From positions 576,621-640,620 of the forward strand of contig CAVQWH010000001.1 of assembly GCA_963717595.1 (NCBI GenBank): 64,000 nucleotides of DNA, given 5' to 3'. The DNA comes from CAVQWH01 sp963717595 (GTDB lineage Bacteria > Patescibacteriota > Saccharimonadia > Saccharimonadales > Saccharimonadaceae). A program made the translations under genes and the position numbers. This document shows, piece by piece, positions 8,355 to 17,821 of this stretch. Below the pieces are notes generated by a model. That model did no database searches and was not told the DNA's origin. It saw only the letters and a program-made list of their open reading frames with translations. Within the stretch, counting starts at the first letter, position 1; every line of letters starts with the position of its first letter.

Positions 8355-9851
8355 TTTCGAATTTGTTAAAGAAGTTGCCTCGGGGCTTCGCCCCTCGGCA
8401 TTGGTTTCCGCCAAGAAATTCCAGGGGGTTTTGAATTCCGCCAAAAGAATTCCCGCCGAAAGGCGGCGGTTCGAGCCGATGGAAACAAGAAAATCTCTCA
8501 TCCGTGAGGGATTTTCTTGTCTATAGAGATTTACGGCTTGGTTGGCTTCAATAATCCAGTTTCGCATGAGTTCGAGCCAATGATTACCTTTTCGTTCAAA
8601 ATCCGATAATTTTTCCTCAATTGTTTTATTTTCCGCCATTAAAATATTTTTCCGCTCTTGATATTCCGCAAGCTCTAACGCTTCGGCTAAATATGCGTCA
8701 GTTAGTCGTTCTAACTTATCTTTAATGGCGGAAATATTATTGCGGAGATTTTGAACGAAAAGGTCTGATGTGCGGCGGGATTCCATATTTTCATTTTCCA
8801 ATTTTTCTAAAAACTTTTCCCGCCACTCATCAGGCAAAGAAACTTTTTGACAAAGATTTTTCACTTGTTCGTTTAAAACTTCTTCCCGCAAAAAGCGATT
8901 TTCAGTGCATTGAACAGTTTTGCTCTTGTGGGTGCAACGATAATAAACAAACTTCAAACCGCTTTTTTTGATATGTCTTTCGGCAGTTATGGCATAGCCA
9001 CAAATCCCACAAGTAGCAAAACCTAAATACTGAAAATTTTTTGCTCCTCGCTTTTTGCGGGGTTTTCCATTTTGAACAAGTGCAATCTGTATTTTGTCAA
9101 AAAGTTTCTTTGGAATCATTGGCTTGTGCGAACCTTGATGCACTTCGCCTCGGTAGTAAAAATATCCATAGTAAAAAGGATTTTTCAAAACATGTTCTAC
9201 CGAGGCGAGTGCGAGAGGTTTACCGCTTCGGGAGCCAACCAAGCCGAGAGAAAACATTTTGCGTTGAATAGCCGTGAGCGTATATTCGCCAGTAGCAAAA
9301 AGCTCCAATATTTCTTTTACTTTACCAAAAGTTTTTTTATCAGGTTCAATCGTTCGCAAGCGAGGTTCGTTAAAATAACCAATTGGAGCTTTTGCCGATA
9401 ATTCACCACGGCGTATTTTTTGCCGAATACCACGCAAAATGTTTTCTCTTAAATTGTCGGTGTAATATTTTGCTTGTCCGAAAGCGACACTCAACATAAA
9501 TTTTCCTTGGGGTGTCGCTTCGAACCAAAATGTCGGGAATTTTAGCGCAACAATTTTTAGCGTGTCAACAAAATATATGACCTTGCCACCGTCAATAGAA
9601 TTTCTCGCTAAACGGTCTGGATTCCACGCTAAAATTCCCGAGGCAGAACCTTTTTCAATTTCGCCAAGCATTTCGTTAAATACTTCGCGACCAGGTTCTT
9701 TGGCTGTTTTGCTCTCGTAATACTCACGAACAATAAATAAACCCTGTTGCTTGGCGTATTCCCGAAGCTCCGTCAATTGAGCCTCAATACTCAAAACTTG
9801 GCGTTCTTCATCTTCACTTGATTTTCTACAATAAATAAAATATTTGATCAT
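8343..9851 (-). CDS. Large serine recombinase (integrase)
   Basis: The 502-residue recombinase has an N-terminal resolvase domain with the active-site segment YCRKSSE (Ser11) and a DRLARN motif (about 88-93). A recombinase domain (IRQKIRRGELSAKAPIGYF onward), a zinc ribbon (CGICG ... CTHKSKTVQC, about 283-320) and a coiled coil (about 345-425) follow. It most likely integrates and excises its element at tRNA-Ala. The last codons, KWWS plus stop, are the antisense of the tRNA-Ala 3' end, so the stop codon comes from the target. In the internal repeat copy the same frame reads on 16 more codons. TRG codons and spacing look normal. Confidence 0.93.
8349..8472 (+). repeat. Inverted repeat 1, left arm (124 bp)
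   Basis: Perfect inverted copy of 9956-10079, from CCACCA to GGCGGCGGTTC. It includes the last 43 or so codons of the recombinase gene read on the minus strand and several small internal hairpins. Confidence 0.97.
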
Positions 9852-9955
9852 AGCTTCGGGAATTAAATTGATAAAAGGTTTTGCATTACACCGACAATTT
9901 GTAAATCTCTATTCATCGGCTCTTGTGCCTTTGGCACAATCCAAACTTTGTTTGG

Positions 9956-10079
9956 GAACCGCCGCCTTTCGGCGGGAATTCTTTTGGCGGAATTCAAAAC
10001 CCCCTGGAATTTCTTGGCGGAAACCAATGCCGAGGGGCGAAGCCCCGAGGCAACTTCTTTAACAAATTCGAAATGGTGG
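9956..10079 (-). repeat. Inverted repeat 1, right arm (124 bp)
   Basis: Perfect reverse complement of 8349-8472. On the plus strand it encodes a truncated copy of the recombinase C-terminus (RRLSAGILLAEFKTPWNF), which reads on through the core into repeat 2. It forms the left half of the internal inverted attP. Confidence 0.97.
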
Positions 10080-10278
10080 TGTTTGTTTGAAAAAGTCAGA
10101 ACCCATTTCGCGGAAAATCCCAACGAATGAAACGAAAACGATGCGGACGAGGCAGGGCAAACTATTTTTCTGGGGTTTTGGATTTGCCCTGCCTCGACTG
10201 TATTCCCGCCCGCAGGAGGGGTCTGGGGAGGAATGCGGGCGGGTTTCGAACCGGGGATTTTCGGAAATTCGGCGACTA
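10074..10278 (+). repeat. Inverted repeat 2, left arm (205 bp)
   Basis: Begins at the internal TGGTGG core and is the inverted copy of 12008-12211, with only a small difference near 10247-10251 (TTTCGAACC here, TTTGGACC in the other arm). It contains two internal hairpins, GAGGCAGGGCAAA/TTTGCCCTGCCTC and CCCGCCCGC/GCGGGCGGG. Confidence 0.95.
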
Positions 10279-10355
10279 AATTCATAAATATATACATGAT
10301 GGATTATAGTATAACATTGTCTGGAAGTATAACAAAGTGTAAAATGTGAATAATT

Positions 10356-10681
10356 ATGGAAATCAAATTCAAATCTGATAAATACCGCAAATCCAGAGGT
10401 GGATACTCTCGGTTTTTGAATGTTCTTTGTGAACATTGTGGCGCAAAAATATTGGTTTACCAAAAAGACAGCTCACCCCGTTGAAACGTCTTTACCTAGA
10501 TAGAATTTTTGCGCCAGAAAATTTAGCAAATTTTCAAAAACTTCCTATAAATAAAGTTCCAAACTTGACCTGCTCAAAATGCAAATCTGTTTTGGCTGTT
10601 CCATATATTTATAAAAAAGAACAGCGCAAAGCGTATCGTATTTTTGTCGGTGCAGTCAATAAGAAAATTACCAAAATATGA
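10356..10681 (+). CDS. Small double-CxxC zinc-ribbon protein, apparent frameshift
   Basis: The ATG at 10356 gives MEIKFKSDKYRKSRGGY and CEHCGAK, then hits a stop after SSPR. Adding one C in the run near 10475-10479 joins it to PLKRLYLDRIFAPENL and TCSKCKSVL, ending at 10681. The restored product has about 108 residues with two CxxC knuckles, which suggests a structural zinc site. The function is unknown. It is the first cargo gene of the element, and its stop overlaps the next ATG (ATGA), so the cargo genes form one operon. Confidence 0.65.
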
Positions 10682-10885
10682 ACACGGCTTCAGAAAAACT
10701 CGGCCAAAATATGAAGCGCATCAGAGCCAAAAAGAAAATGTCGCAAGGAGATATTGCACGAGCTTCTAGAGGTTGATAAGGGTTACATTAGCAATATTGA
10801 GAATGGCAAGAAAAATCCCACCCTTGCGACAATTCAAAAATTAGCTGATGCGCTTAAAGTACCTGCTGATGAATTATTGAAATAA
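10678..10885 (+). CDS. XRE-family HTH regulator, apparent frameshift
   Basis: Repairing one extra T near 10763-10766 gives a 68-residue Cro/CI-type helix-turn-helix: LGQNMKRIRAKKKMSQGDIA, then VDKGYISNIENGKKNPTL and LADALKVPADELLK. This is a complete minimal XRE DNA-binding domain with no effector domain. It lies between the zinc-ribbon and CYTH genes with overlapping or 1-bp junctions and may control the cargo operon or the recombinase. Confidence 0.8.
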
Positions 10886-10886
10886 T

Positions 10887-11405
10887 ATGAAACACCTAAA
10901 TATTGAAATTAAAGCAAAGTGTAATGACCACGAAAAAATTCGTTCAATTTTGAAATCGCGAAAAGCAGATTTTAAAGGAATAGACCACCAAATTGATACC
11001 TACTTCAAAGTGAATAATGGTAGGTTAAAATTGCGCGAAGGAAATATTGAGAATTTTCTCGTATTTTATGAAAGAGAAGATAAGGAGGGGCCGAAACAAT
11101 CTAATGTCATTTTGTTTAAGTCCAATCCAAATTCTTCACTGAAGGAAATTTTACTAATCTCTCTTGGAGCTTTGGTTATAGTAGACAAACAAAGAGAAAT
11201 TTACTTTGTTGAGAATGTAAAATTTCATATTGATACTGTGGAGAATTTGGGAACATTTATGGAAATTGAGGCAATAGACAGCGATGGGTCTTTTGGTAAA
11301 GAAAAGTTACTAGAACAATGCCAAAATTACCTTGATTTATTCGGGATTCCAAAAGACGATTTAATTTCCGTTTCTTATAGTGATTTACTTTTGCAAAAGA
11401 TATGA
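10887..11405 (+). CDS. CYTH-domain protein (class IV adenylate cyclase-like)
   Basis: The 172-residue protein begins with IEIKAK (6-11), the CYTH signature, followed by DTYFKVNNGRLKLRE and FHIDTVENLGTFMEIEA. These acidic and basic strands line the triphosphate tunnel of CYTH enzymes. Members act as adenylate cyclases, thiamine triphosphatases or inorganic triphosphatases, and the sequence alone does not tell which. It is cargo of the recombinase element, and its stop overlaps the start of the HAD gene. Confidence 0.85.
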   Translation: MKHLNIEIKAKCNDHEKIRSILKSRKADFKGIDHQIDTYFKVNNGRLKLREGNIENFLVFYEREDKEGPKQSNVILFKSNPNSSLKEILLISLGALVIVDKQREIYFVENVKFHIDTVENLGTFMEIEAIDSDGSFGKEKLLEQCQNYLDLFGIPKDDLISVSYSDLLLQKI

Positions 11406-12010
11406 AGCCGATTTTATTTATCGATTTTGATGGTACTCTTTGCCATGACAGATTCTGGAGAAGTATAGACGCAAGTAGTTTTGAGAAGATTCAGAATTTT
11501 TTGTTTGGCGAAAATAAGTCAATGATAAACGAATGGATGCGGGGCATCCATTCGTCCGAAGAAATTAACCAGTTCATATCAAAAGAGTTAAATGTTCCTT
11601 TTGAAAAAGTATGGGAAATATTTGTCGCGGATTGCGAGAATATGAACATTCCGGCTGATGTTCTTAATCGAATCGAAAATCTTAGAAAGAATTATCACAC
11701 GATTTTGATTACAGATAATATGGATTGTTTTACGCGATTTACCGTTCCTGCACTGAAACTAAATTCCTATTTCGATTCAATTATTAACTCTTTTGATAAC
11801 AAAAAATTCAAGAGTGATAACGGTGGCGATGTATTTTCGCAGATTGTAAATGAGCGTGGTTCAAAAATCGAAAATAGTATTTTTATGGATAATTCAAAGG
11901 GTACTTGCGCTACCTTTTCAAAACTTGGTGGTATAACACGCTTTGTTACTTTAGAAGAACCACTTGCATTTTGGCTGGAAAATTTGGAGAATGAATTAGT
12001 TACGACATAG
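11402..12010 (+). CDS. HAD-superfamily hydrolase
   Basis: The 202-residue protein has motif I DFDGT (8-12, nucleophile Asp8), motif II ITDNMD and motif IV FMDNSKG, so it is a complete HAD phosphatase core with a helical cap (about 15-80). The substrate is unknown. It overlaps the CYTH gene by 4 bp, which suggests the pair act together, perhaps on nucleotides or small phosphates. Its stop codon (12008-12010) is the first base triplet of inverted repeat 2. Confidence 0.85.
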   Translation: MKPILFIDFDGTLCHDRFWRSIDASSFEKIQNFLFGENKSMINEWMRGIHSSEEINQFISKELNVPFEKVWEIFVADCENMNIPADVLNRIENLRKNYHTILITDNMDCFTRFTVPALKLNSYFDSIINSFDNKKFKSDNGGDVFSQIVNERGSKIENSIFMDNSKGTCATFSKLGGITRFVTLEEPLAFWLENLENELVTT

Positions 12011-12211
12011 TCGCCGAATTTCCGAAAATCCCCGGTCCAAACCCGCCCGCATTCCTCCCCAGACCCCTCCTGCGGGCGGGAATACAGTCGAGGCAGGGCA
12101 AATCCAAAACCCCAGAAAAATAGTTTGCCCTGCCTCGTCCGCATCGTTTTCGTTTCATTCGTTGGGATTTTCCGCGAAATGGGTTCTGACTTTTTCAAAC
12201 AAACACCACCA
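12008..12211 (-). repeat. Inverted repeat 2, right arm (204 bp)
   Basis: Inverted copy of 10074-10278 ending in the CCACCA core that forms attR. It begins exactly at the stop codon of the HAD cargo gene, so the cargo ends flush with the repeat. Confidence 0.95.
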
Positions 12212-12256
12212 ATACACTATTATCGACCATGGTTTATATAGTATGATTGATTTAAG

Positions 12257-13534
12257 ATGTTTAAACGCTTTATTCAAAAAAGACTAGAAAAACTTGCTAA
12301 AAAATACCTAGCTAAACATAAACCGAAACTTATTTTAGTAACTGGTAGCGTAGGTAAAACTAGCACAAAGCTGGCTATTGCTACGGTGCTTTCTGAGCGG
12401 TTTGGTGTACGAGTTCATAAAGGTAATCACAATAGTGAGCTTAGTGTACCACTAGGAATTTTAGGAATTGACTACCCGGACAATATTCGCTCTATTGGCG
12501 CTTGGCTAAAAGTACATAAAGCAGCAAAACGAAGAATTAAGAGTAAGACTAATGACTGTGACGTTATCGTGCAAGAACTTGGCACCGATGCGCCTGGAGA
12601 TATTCCGCACTTTGGCACCTATCTAAAAGCTGACATTGGAGTTGTTACTGCAGTAAGCCCAGAGCATATGCAGGCATTTGGTAATTTAGATGCCGTAGCA
12701 CAAGAAGAATTATCAGTGGCAAAATTTAGTAATCGTATTGTAATCAACCGTGACGATATTGATGGCAGCTATGCAAAGTACCTAACTTTATCCGCTGTTA
12801 ATACTTACGGAACTAGCGCTGCAGCTGAGTATCGCTTTGAAACTTCTGATAGTAATTTAAAAGAAGGGTTTAAGGGTCAGTTTATTGCACCTGAGTTTGG
12901 TAAGGTTGATGTTGCCCTAAGGCTGGCAGGAGAACAAAATATTAAAGCAGCAGTTGCAGCCGGTGTTATCGGTGCTAAACTTGGGCTTACAGCGCAGGAT
13001 GTTGCAAATGGCCAGGCTAAAATTCGTCCGGCAAGTGGCCGCATGAACATACTTAAAGGCTTAAAAGACTCTATTCTTATTGATGATACGTATAATTCCA
13101 GTCCGCTAGCAGCTGAAGCAGCTATAAAAACTCTTTATAGTTTTTCGGCCGGGCAAAAAATTGCAATATTAGGCAGCATGAACGAACTAGGCGCCATGTC
13201 GGCTGATGCCCACAAAAGCCTAGGTGAACTTTGCAAAGGTACTGAGCTAGCCTGGGTAATTACTATTGGCGAGGAAGCCGAAAAGTATCTAGCCCCAGTA
13301 GCTCGAGGGCAAGGTTGTCAGGTAAAAAGCTTTTCTAATCCTTATGATGCCGGAGCATTTGCCCATCAAGTTTTAGAGAGGAATGCCATTGTGCTTGCAA
13401 AAGGATCGCAAAATGGTGTTTTTGCTGAAGAAGCCCTAAAAATACTACTCCATAATAGTGCTGACGAAGAACAATTAGTAAGACAGTCAGCAGCTTGGTT
13501 AGAACGAAAGCAAAAACAGTTTGCCAAGTTTTAG
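12257..13534 (+). CDS. murF: Mur ligase family protein, MurF-like
   Basis: The 425-residue ATP-dependent amide ligase has P-loop TGSVGKTSTK (29-38), the conserved GNHNSELSVPLG stretch, TAVSPEHMQAFG in the central domain and a C-terminal domain with IDDTYNSSPLAAEAA and ILGSMNELG. This combination fits UDP-MurNAc-tripeptide:D-Ala-D-Ala ligase, the last cytoplasmic step of the peptidoglycan monomer. The N-terminal domain is short, a few tens of residues shorter than E. coli MurF, so a related Mur ligase is possible. A TATGAT box 9 nt before the ATG suggests an almost leaderless message starting just right of the mobile element. Confidence 0.85.
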   Translation: MFKRFIQKRLEKLAKKYLAKHKPKLILVTGSVGKTSTKLAIATVLSERFGVRVHKGNHNSELSVPLGILGIDYPDNIRSIGAWLKVHKAAKRRIKSKTNDCDVIVQELGTDAPGDIPHFGTYLKADIGVVTAVSPEHMQAFGNLDAVAQEELSVAKFSNRIVINRDDIDGSYAKYLTLSAVNTYGTSAAAEYRFETSDSNLKEGFKGQFIAPEFGKVDVALRLAGEQNIKAAVAAGVIGAKLGLTAQDVANGQAKIRPASGRMNILKGLKDSILIDDTYNSSPLAAEAAIKTLYSFSAGQKIAILGSMNELGAMSADAHKSLGELCKGTELAWVITIGEEAEKYLAPVARGQGCQVKSFSNPYDAGAFAHQVLERNAIVLAKGSQNGVFAEEALKILLHNSADEEQLVRQSAAWLERKQKQFAKF

Positions 13535-13589
13535 CGCGACATGATATCCTAAAGTGAAGAATACTTGAGCGAGGGAGAGCGTTAGAGTA

Positions 13590-14882
13590 ATGAATGATGA
13601 TATCAAGCCGGTAGATATAAACAGTGAACTGCAAAGCTCACCGCCGTCTTCTGACCCTACTCCAACTCCGCCCTCGTCCACACCATCCACTCAGTTTCCT
13701 CAACCTAGTGTTATGGGCACCCCGCCTCCTAAGGGAAGTCGTAAAAAAATATATGCTATAACCATAACTATACTGGTAGTTATTTTAGTGGCTATCGGAG
13801 GAGGAGCGGCGTATGCGCTTTGGTATAACAATCCGGAAAAAGTTGTTGCTGATGCAGTAGGCAACATAATTAAAAGTCCCTCCTCTGTTTCCAGTGCGGT
13901 TTTTGTGAGCAAGACTAAAAGTGGTGATAAGTTAACTGTAAATTTCTCGACTCAATCCAATAATCCAAAACTAGCTGGTTCGCTTGATGCGAAAATCAAT
14001 GTAGATACTGCAAATTTTAAAATTAATTTCGGCGGTGCCGGTATGGTCACAGAGAGTGGCGATTTCTATTTTAAGATAGATAATGCTAAAGAAGTAGTAG
14101 GTAGATTGCTGGTAACTGACTACGGTAAGCTCTATGTTACCAGTCCTACTCTAAGGAAAGCTTTAGAAAATTTTGCTGCTAAAATCGACGGAAAATGGAT
14201 AAAGGTAGATACTCAAGATGTTGCAAGCATGCTTGATAGTTCAGGCTATAAAAAAGAACGTCAATGTTACAAAAAAGCCCTTACGAATTTTTATGACAAG
14301 AAGGATCAGCAGAACCAGGTAATAGATGCCTATAATAAAAATAAATTTATTACTGTTAATAACACTAATGGAAGTGAAAATATTAACGGAGTAAGTAGTA
14401 AAAGCTATGATATATCTCTTAACGTAAAGAAATCATATGATTTTAGTGATGCAGCAAAGAAGACTGATGCCATAAAGTCCATTAACAAGTGTGCTATGGG
14501 TAGCACTAATTTAGAAAGTTATTCTCGGCCAATTCCACAGGAAATTAAAAAGTCACAAAATGAAATTGACCGAGCGAAGCTAAAATTATGGATCTCAAAA
14601 TGGGACCATAACTTAACAGGGATCGATGCCTTATACAATGGAAGCGATGGTACAAGTAATAACTTCACTATGAAGACCAACTTTAAAGCCAAGCCGCAAC
14701 TTAAGAATCCCCAGAGTTCGCTTTCTTTAACCGATCTTCAGCAAGAAATAAATAAAATATTCACCGCAGCCATGTCGGAGCCTTCCATCTATCAAGGCGC
14801 CCAAGCTAAGGCTCGCGAAACAAAGCGAAAAACCGATGCCGCCCTTGCGGCTAAGCAAGCCCAACTTAGTCAATTGCAATAG
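13590..14882 (+). CDS. Unknown single-pass surface protein
   Basis: The 430-residue protein is not recognised. The N-terminal 45 residues are Pro/Ser/Thr-rich (PPSSDPTPTPPSSTPST), followed by a basic patch and one membrane segment (about 55-77). A large extracytoplasmic domain is rich in Lys/Asn/Ser with two Cys (QCYKK and NKCAMG) that could form a disulfide. The C-terminus is an Ala/Lys/Gln coiled helix. It lies between the MurF-like gene and leuS. It is probably a cell-surface protein anchored through a type II signal-anchor. Confidence 0.7.
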   Translation: MNDDIKPVDINSELQSSPPSSDPTPTPPSSTPSTQFPQPSVMGTPPPKGSRKKIYAITITILVVILVAIGGGAAYALWYNNPEKVVADAVGNIIKSPSSVSSAVFVSKTKSGDKLTVNFSTQSNNPKLAGSLDAKINVDTANFKINFGGAGMVTESGDFYFKIDNAKEVVGRLLVTDYGKLYVTSPTLRKALENFAAKIDGKWIKVDTQDVASMLDSSGYKKERQCYKKALTNFYDKKDQQNQVIDAYNKNKFITVNNTNGSENINGVSSKSYDISLNVKKSYDFSDAAKKTDAIKSINKCAMGSTNLESYSRPIPQEIKKSQNEIDRAKLKLWISKWDHNLTGIDALYNGSDGTSNNFTMKTNFKAKPQLKNPQSSLSLTDLQQEINKIFTAAMSEPSIYQGAQAKARETKRKTDAALAAKQAQLSQLQ

Positions 14883-14924
14883 CCTTAAGCTACCGACTAA
14901 TAATCTGTTATAATATCACTAGTT

Positions 14925-17813
14925 ATGCAGAGATATAATCCTAAGGATATTGAGTCGAAATGGCAAAAAATTTGGGAAGAAAAAGGTACTTACAAAGTAG
15001 ACCTTAGTGATAACAAGCGCCCCAAATACTACGGCTTTAGTATGTTACCTGGAATTACTGGTGCAGGTATTCATACTGGCCACGGTAGAACTTTTCAGTT
15101 TAGTGACATAAAAGTTAGAACTAAAAGGCAGCAAGGCTACAACGCCTACCATCCTATTGGTTGGGATTCTTTTGGATTGCCGGTTGAAAACTACGCCATT
15201 AAAATTGGCAAACAGCCTCGCGAGGCCCACGACGAAGCTTTAGTTAATTTCAAAAGACAACTTAAAAGGCTTGGTTATAGCTATGACTGGAGCAAGGAAA
15301 TCAGTACGGCCGATCCTGAATACTACAAATGGACGCAGTGGATTTTTAATAAACTTTATGAGCATGGCTTAGCTTATCAAAAAGAAAGCCCCCAATGGTG
15401 GTGCGAAACCGATAAAACAGTTTTAGCGAACGAACAAGTTGAAGGTGGGAAATGCTGGCGTTGCGGTAATCCAGTTGTAAAAAGGAACCTAAAGCAATGG
15501 TTCTTTAAGATTACTGAATATGCCGATGAAATATTAGAAGCGACTGATGATCTAGACTGGACTGAAATGGTTAAAACCATGCAGAAGAACTGGATTGGCA
15601 AGAGCCAGGGTGCTGAAGTAGATTTTCCAGCCATAGACTTAGAAGAGACTATTAAGATTTTTACTACCCGCGTCGATACTATTTTTGGCGCAACTTTTTT
15701 GGTTTTGGCTCCCGAGCATGAACTAGTAAAAAAACTTACAACTAAAGAACAATCTAAGTCGGTAGAAAAATATGTCAACGAAGCAGCTTGTAAATCAGAC
15801 ATTGAACGGCAAGATACTAACCGCGAAAAAACAGGTGTTTTTACAGGCAGCTACGCTACTAACCCGTCTAGCGGTGAGAAAATTCCTATCTGGATAGCTG
15901 ACTACGTTTTGATGGGTTACGGTACTGGCGCTATTATGGCCGTACCAGCTCATGATGAAAGAGACCATGAGTTTGCAGTGGAACACGATTTACCAGAACG
16001 CAATGTTATTAATCCAGTTGTTATAAGAGAAGATGCTAAACAAAAAACTGACTTTAAGAAAAAGAAGAAGGTGGTTGTTGTAGTAGAAAATAGCGATGGT
16101 AAAATTTTAACTATTAATTGGGGACCTAGATTTGGCGGACGATTAACTATAGGCGGAACTATAGAAGAAGATGAGTCTCCTGAGCAAACCGCGCTTAGAG
16201 AAATCAAAGAAGAAACGGGGTATAGTGACGTTAAGATACTACAAACTGGCGACGAAACTTATTTTTATAAATATTACGCCTTTTCAAAGCAAGAAGCTCA
16301 TGATGTTGAAGCATTTTTTGTGCATGCCAAATTAAATAGTGATAAAAAAGAAAAACAAAATCTTGATGAATCTGAAAAAAATAAATTTAAAGTTGAGTGG
16401 GTTACTAAAGAAGTAGCTGCTCAGGAAATTATTGATCCGCTTCATCAATACGGTATAGATAAATTTATTTTTAGACATTGCTACCATGGCGAAGGTATCC
16501 TTGTTAACTCAGGCCAATTTGATGGCATAGAATCATCACAGGCGCGGGAAGAAATCGTAGATTGGCTTGAGCAACAAGGCCAAGGCAAGAATAAAACCCA
16601 ATATAAAATGCACGATTGGCTTATCTCTCGTCAGCGCTATTGGGGCGCACCGATTCCTATTGTTCACTGTCCTAGTGATGGGGCTGTAGCAGTGCCAGAT
16701 AAAGACTTGCCGGTAATTTTGCCAGAGGTTAAGGATTACAAACCTACTGGCGACGCCACATCAGTTTTAGCTAGTGTAACCGATTGGGTAAACACCAAAT
16801 GTCCTAAATGTGGCGGACCAGCTAAGCGCGAGACTGACACTATGGATGGATATGCTTGCTCTAGTTGGTACTTCCTTCGATATCTTGATCCGTTTAATAA
16901 AGAGCAGGCGTGGAACCCTGAGGTGGCCAAGCATTGGATGCCAGTTGATTTTTATAATGGCGCTGATCATGCAGTAGCCCACCTTTTGTACGCTCGTTTT
17001 TGGATGAGATTCTTTTATAAACTTGGACTTGTAAATACCCCCGAGCCATTTAAAAAGATGATGTACAACGCTTATATACTAGCGCCAGATGGTTTAAAGA
17101 TGAGTAAATCTAAGGGCAATGTAATTGATCCGCTGGAGATTATGGACAGCGGTTATGGAGCTGATAGTCTGCGTGTGTATGAAATGTTTATTGCTCCGTT
17201 TGATATGGAAGCACCATGGGACACCAGAGGTGTGCCGGGAGCTTATAGATTCCTTAATCGAGTGTGGAATTTAACACAAGAATATATATCTTCTAGTAAA
17301 AGCTCGGTTTCAAAAGATGATGAATCTAATATTAAGCAAATTGCTCATAAGACTATTAAAAAAGTAACTGAAGATATAGAGAATGATAAATTCAACACGG
17401 CTGTAGCGGCCATGATGGAGGCGGTGAATAGTTATTTTAAAATTAAAGAGAAAAATGCAATTGGTAAGCAGCCAGCTTGGATATTTGCGATAGAAAGTTT
17501 ATTGCAGCTACTGGCTCCATTTGCGCCTCACATTACAGAAGAGCTTTGGCAACAGCTGGGTCATGATAGCACTATTCATATTGATAACTGGCCACAGTGG
17601 GATGAAAAGTACTTAGCTCAAACTTCAGTTACTGTTGCTGTTCAGGTTAACGGCAAGGTACGCGCTGAACTGCAACTGGGCAAAAATGTGGAAGAAAAAG
17701 AGGCTTTAGGCGCTGCAAAGGAAAATAAGAGAGTAAGTCCTCATCTTAAGGGTAAAACTATACGAAAAGTTATTTACGTTCCCGGCCGAATAATAAACCT
17801 GGTTGTTTCTTAG
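14925..17813 (+). CDS. leuS: Leucyl-tRNA synthetase with an inserted Nudix domain
   Basis: The 962-residue class I synthetase has GIHTGHGR (HIGH motif, about 47-54), LKMSKSKGN (about 723-731), the editing-domain Thr-rich TTRVDTIFGATF and GTGAIMAVPAHDERDHEFA, and a C-terminal tRNA-binding domain. Between the end of the editing core and YHGEGILVNSGQFDG lies an extra block of about 145 residues (about 375-518). It contains a perfect Nudix box, GGTIEEDESPEQ then REIKEETGY. All catalytic Glu of the Nudix box are present, so the insert could be an active hydrolase or a ligand sensor. The gene has a TATAAT 10 nt before the ATG. Confidence 0.95.
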   Translation: MQRYNPKDIESKWQKIWEEKGTYKVDLSDNKRPKYYGFSMLPGITGAGIHTGHGRTFQFSDIKVRTKRQQGYNAYHPIGWDSFGLPVENYAIKIGKQPREAHDEALVNFKRQLKRLGYSYDWSKEISTADPEYYKWTQWIFNKLYEHGLAYQKESPQWWCETDKTVLANEQVEGGKCWRCGNPVVKRNLKQWFFKITEYADEILEATDDLDWTEMVKTMQKNWIGKSQGAEVDFPAIDLEETIKIFTTRVDTIFGATFLVLAPEHELVKKLTTKEQSKSVEKYVNEAACKSDIERQDTNREKTGVFTGSYATNPSSGEKIPIWIADYVLMGYGTGAIMAVPAHDERDHEFAVEHDLPERNVINPVVIREDAKQKTDFKKKKKVVVVVENSDGKILTINWGPRFGGRLTIGGTIEEDESPEQTALREIKEETGYSDVKILQTGDETYFYKYYAFSKQEAHDVEAFFVHAKLNSDKKEKQNLDESEKNKFKVEWVTKEVAAQEIIDPLHQYGIDKFIFRHCYHGEGILVNSGQFDGIESSQAREEIVDWLEQQGQGKNKTQYKMHDWLISRQRYWGAPIPIVHCPSDGAVAVPDKDLPVILPEVKDYKPTGDATSVLASVTDWVNTKCPKCGGPAKRETDTMDGYACSSWYFLRYLDPFNKEQAWNPEVAKHWMPVDFYNGADHAVAHLLYARFWMRFFYKLGLVNTPEPFKKMMYNAYILAPDGLKMSKSKGNVIDPLEIMDSGYGADSLRVYEMFIAPFDMEAPWDTRGVPGAYRFLNRVWNLTQEYISSSKSSVSKDDESNIKQIAHKTIKKVTEDIENDKFNTAVAAMMEAVNSYFKIKEKNAIGKQPAWIFAIESLLQLLAPFAPHITEELWQQLGHDSTIHIDNWPQWDEKYLAQTSVTVAVQVNGKVRAELQLGKNVEEKEALGAAKENKRVSPHLKGKTIRKVIYVPGRIINLVVS

Positions 17814-17821
17814 TTTTTGTA

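Larger units (their letters stand above)
8355..12211. mobile_element. Serine-recombinase integrative element at tRNA-Ala
   Basis: The element lies between the CCACCA that ends tRNA-Ala (8349-8354, attL) and a second CCACCA at 12206-12211 (attR). It carries a large serine recombinase on the minus strand and four small plus-strand cargo genes (zinc ribbon, XRE regulator, CYTH, HAD). A third core, TGGTGG at 10074-10079, lies in reverse orientation. The 124 bp left of it and the 205 bp right of it are inverted copies of the two element ends, so the middle contains a complete inverted copy of the attP expected on the excised circle. The element looks recent, because one repeat pair is perfect and the other nearly so. 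Confidence 0.8.

Noticed and set aside
9948..10130. Independent small gene in repeat 1
   Set aside because: It is the inverted 3' fragment of the recombinase gene extended through the att core; there is no start signal of its own.
11767..12198. Minus-strand 143-codon frame across the HAD gene and repeat 2
   Set aside because: It is antisense to the HAD motifs and reads through hairpin-rich repeat DNA; a shadow frame.
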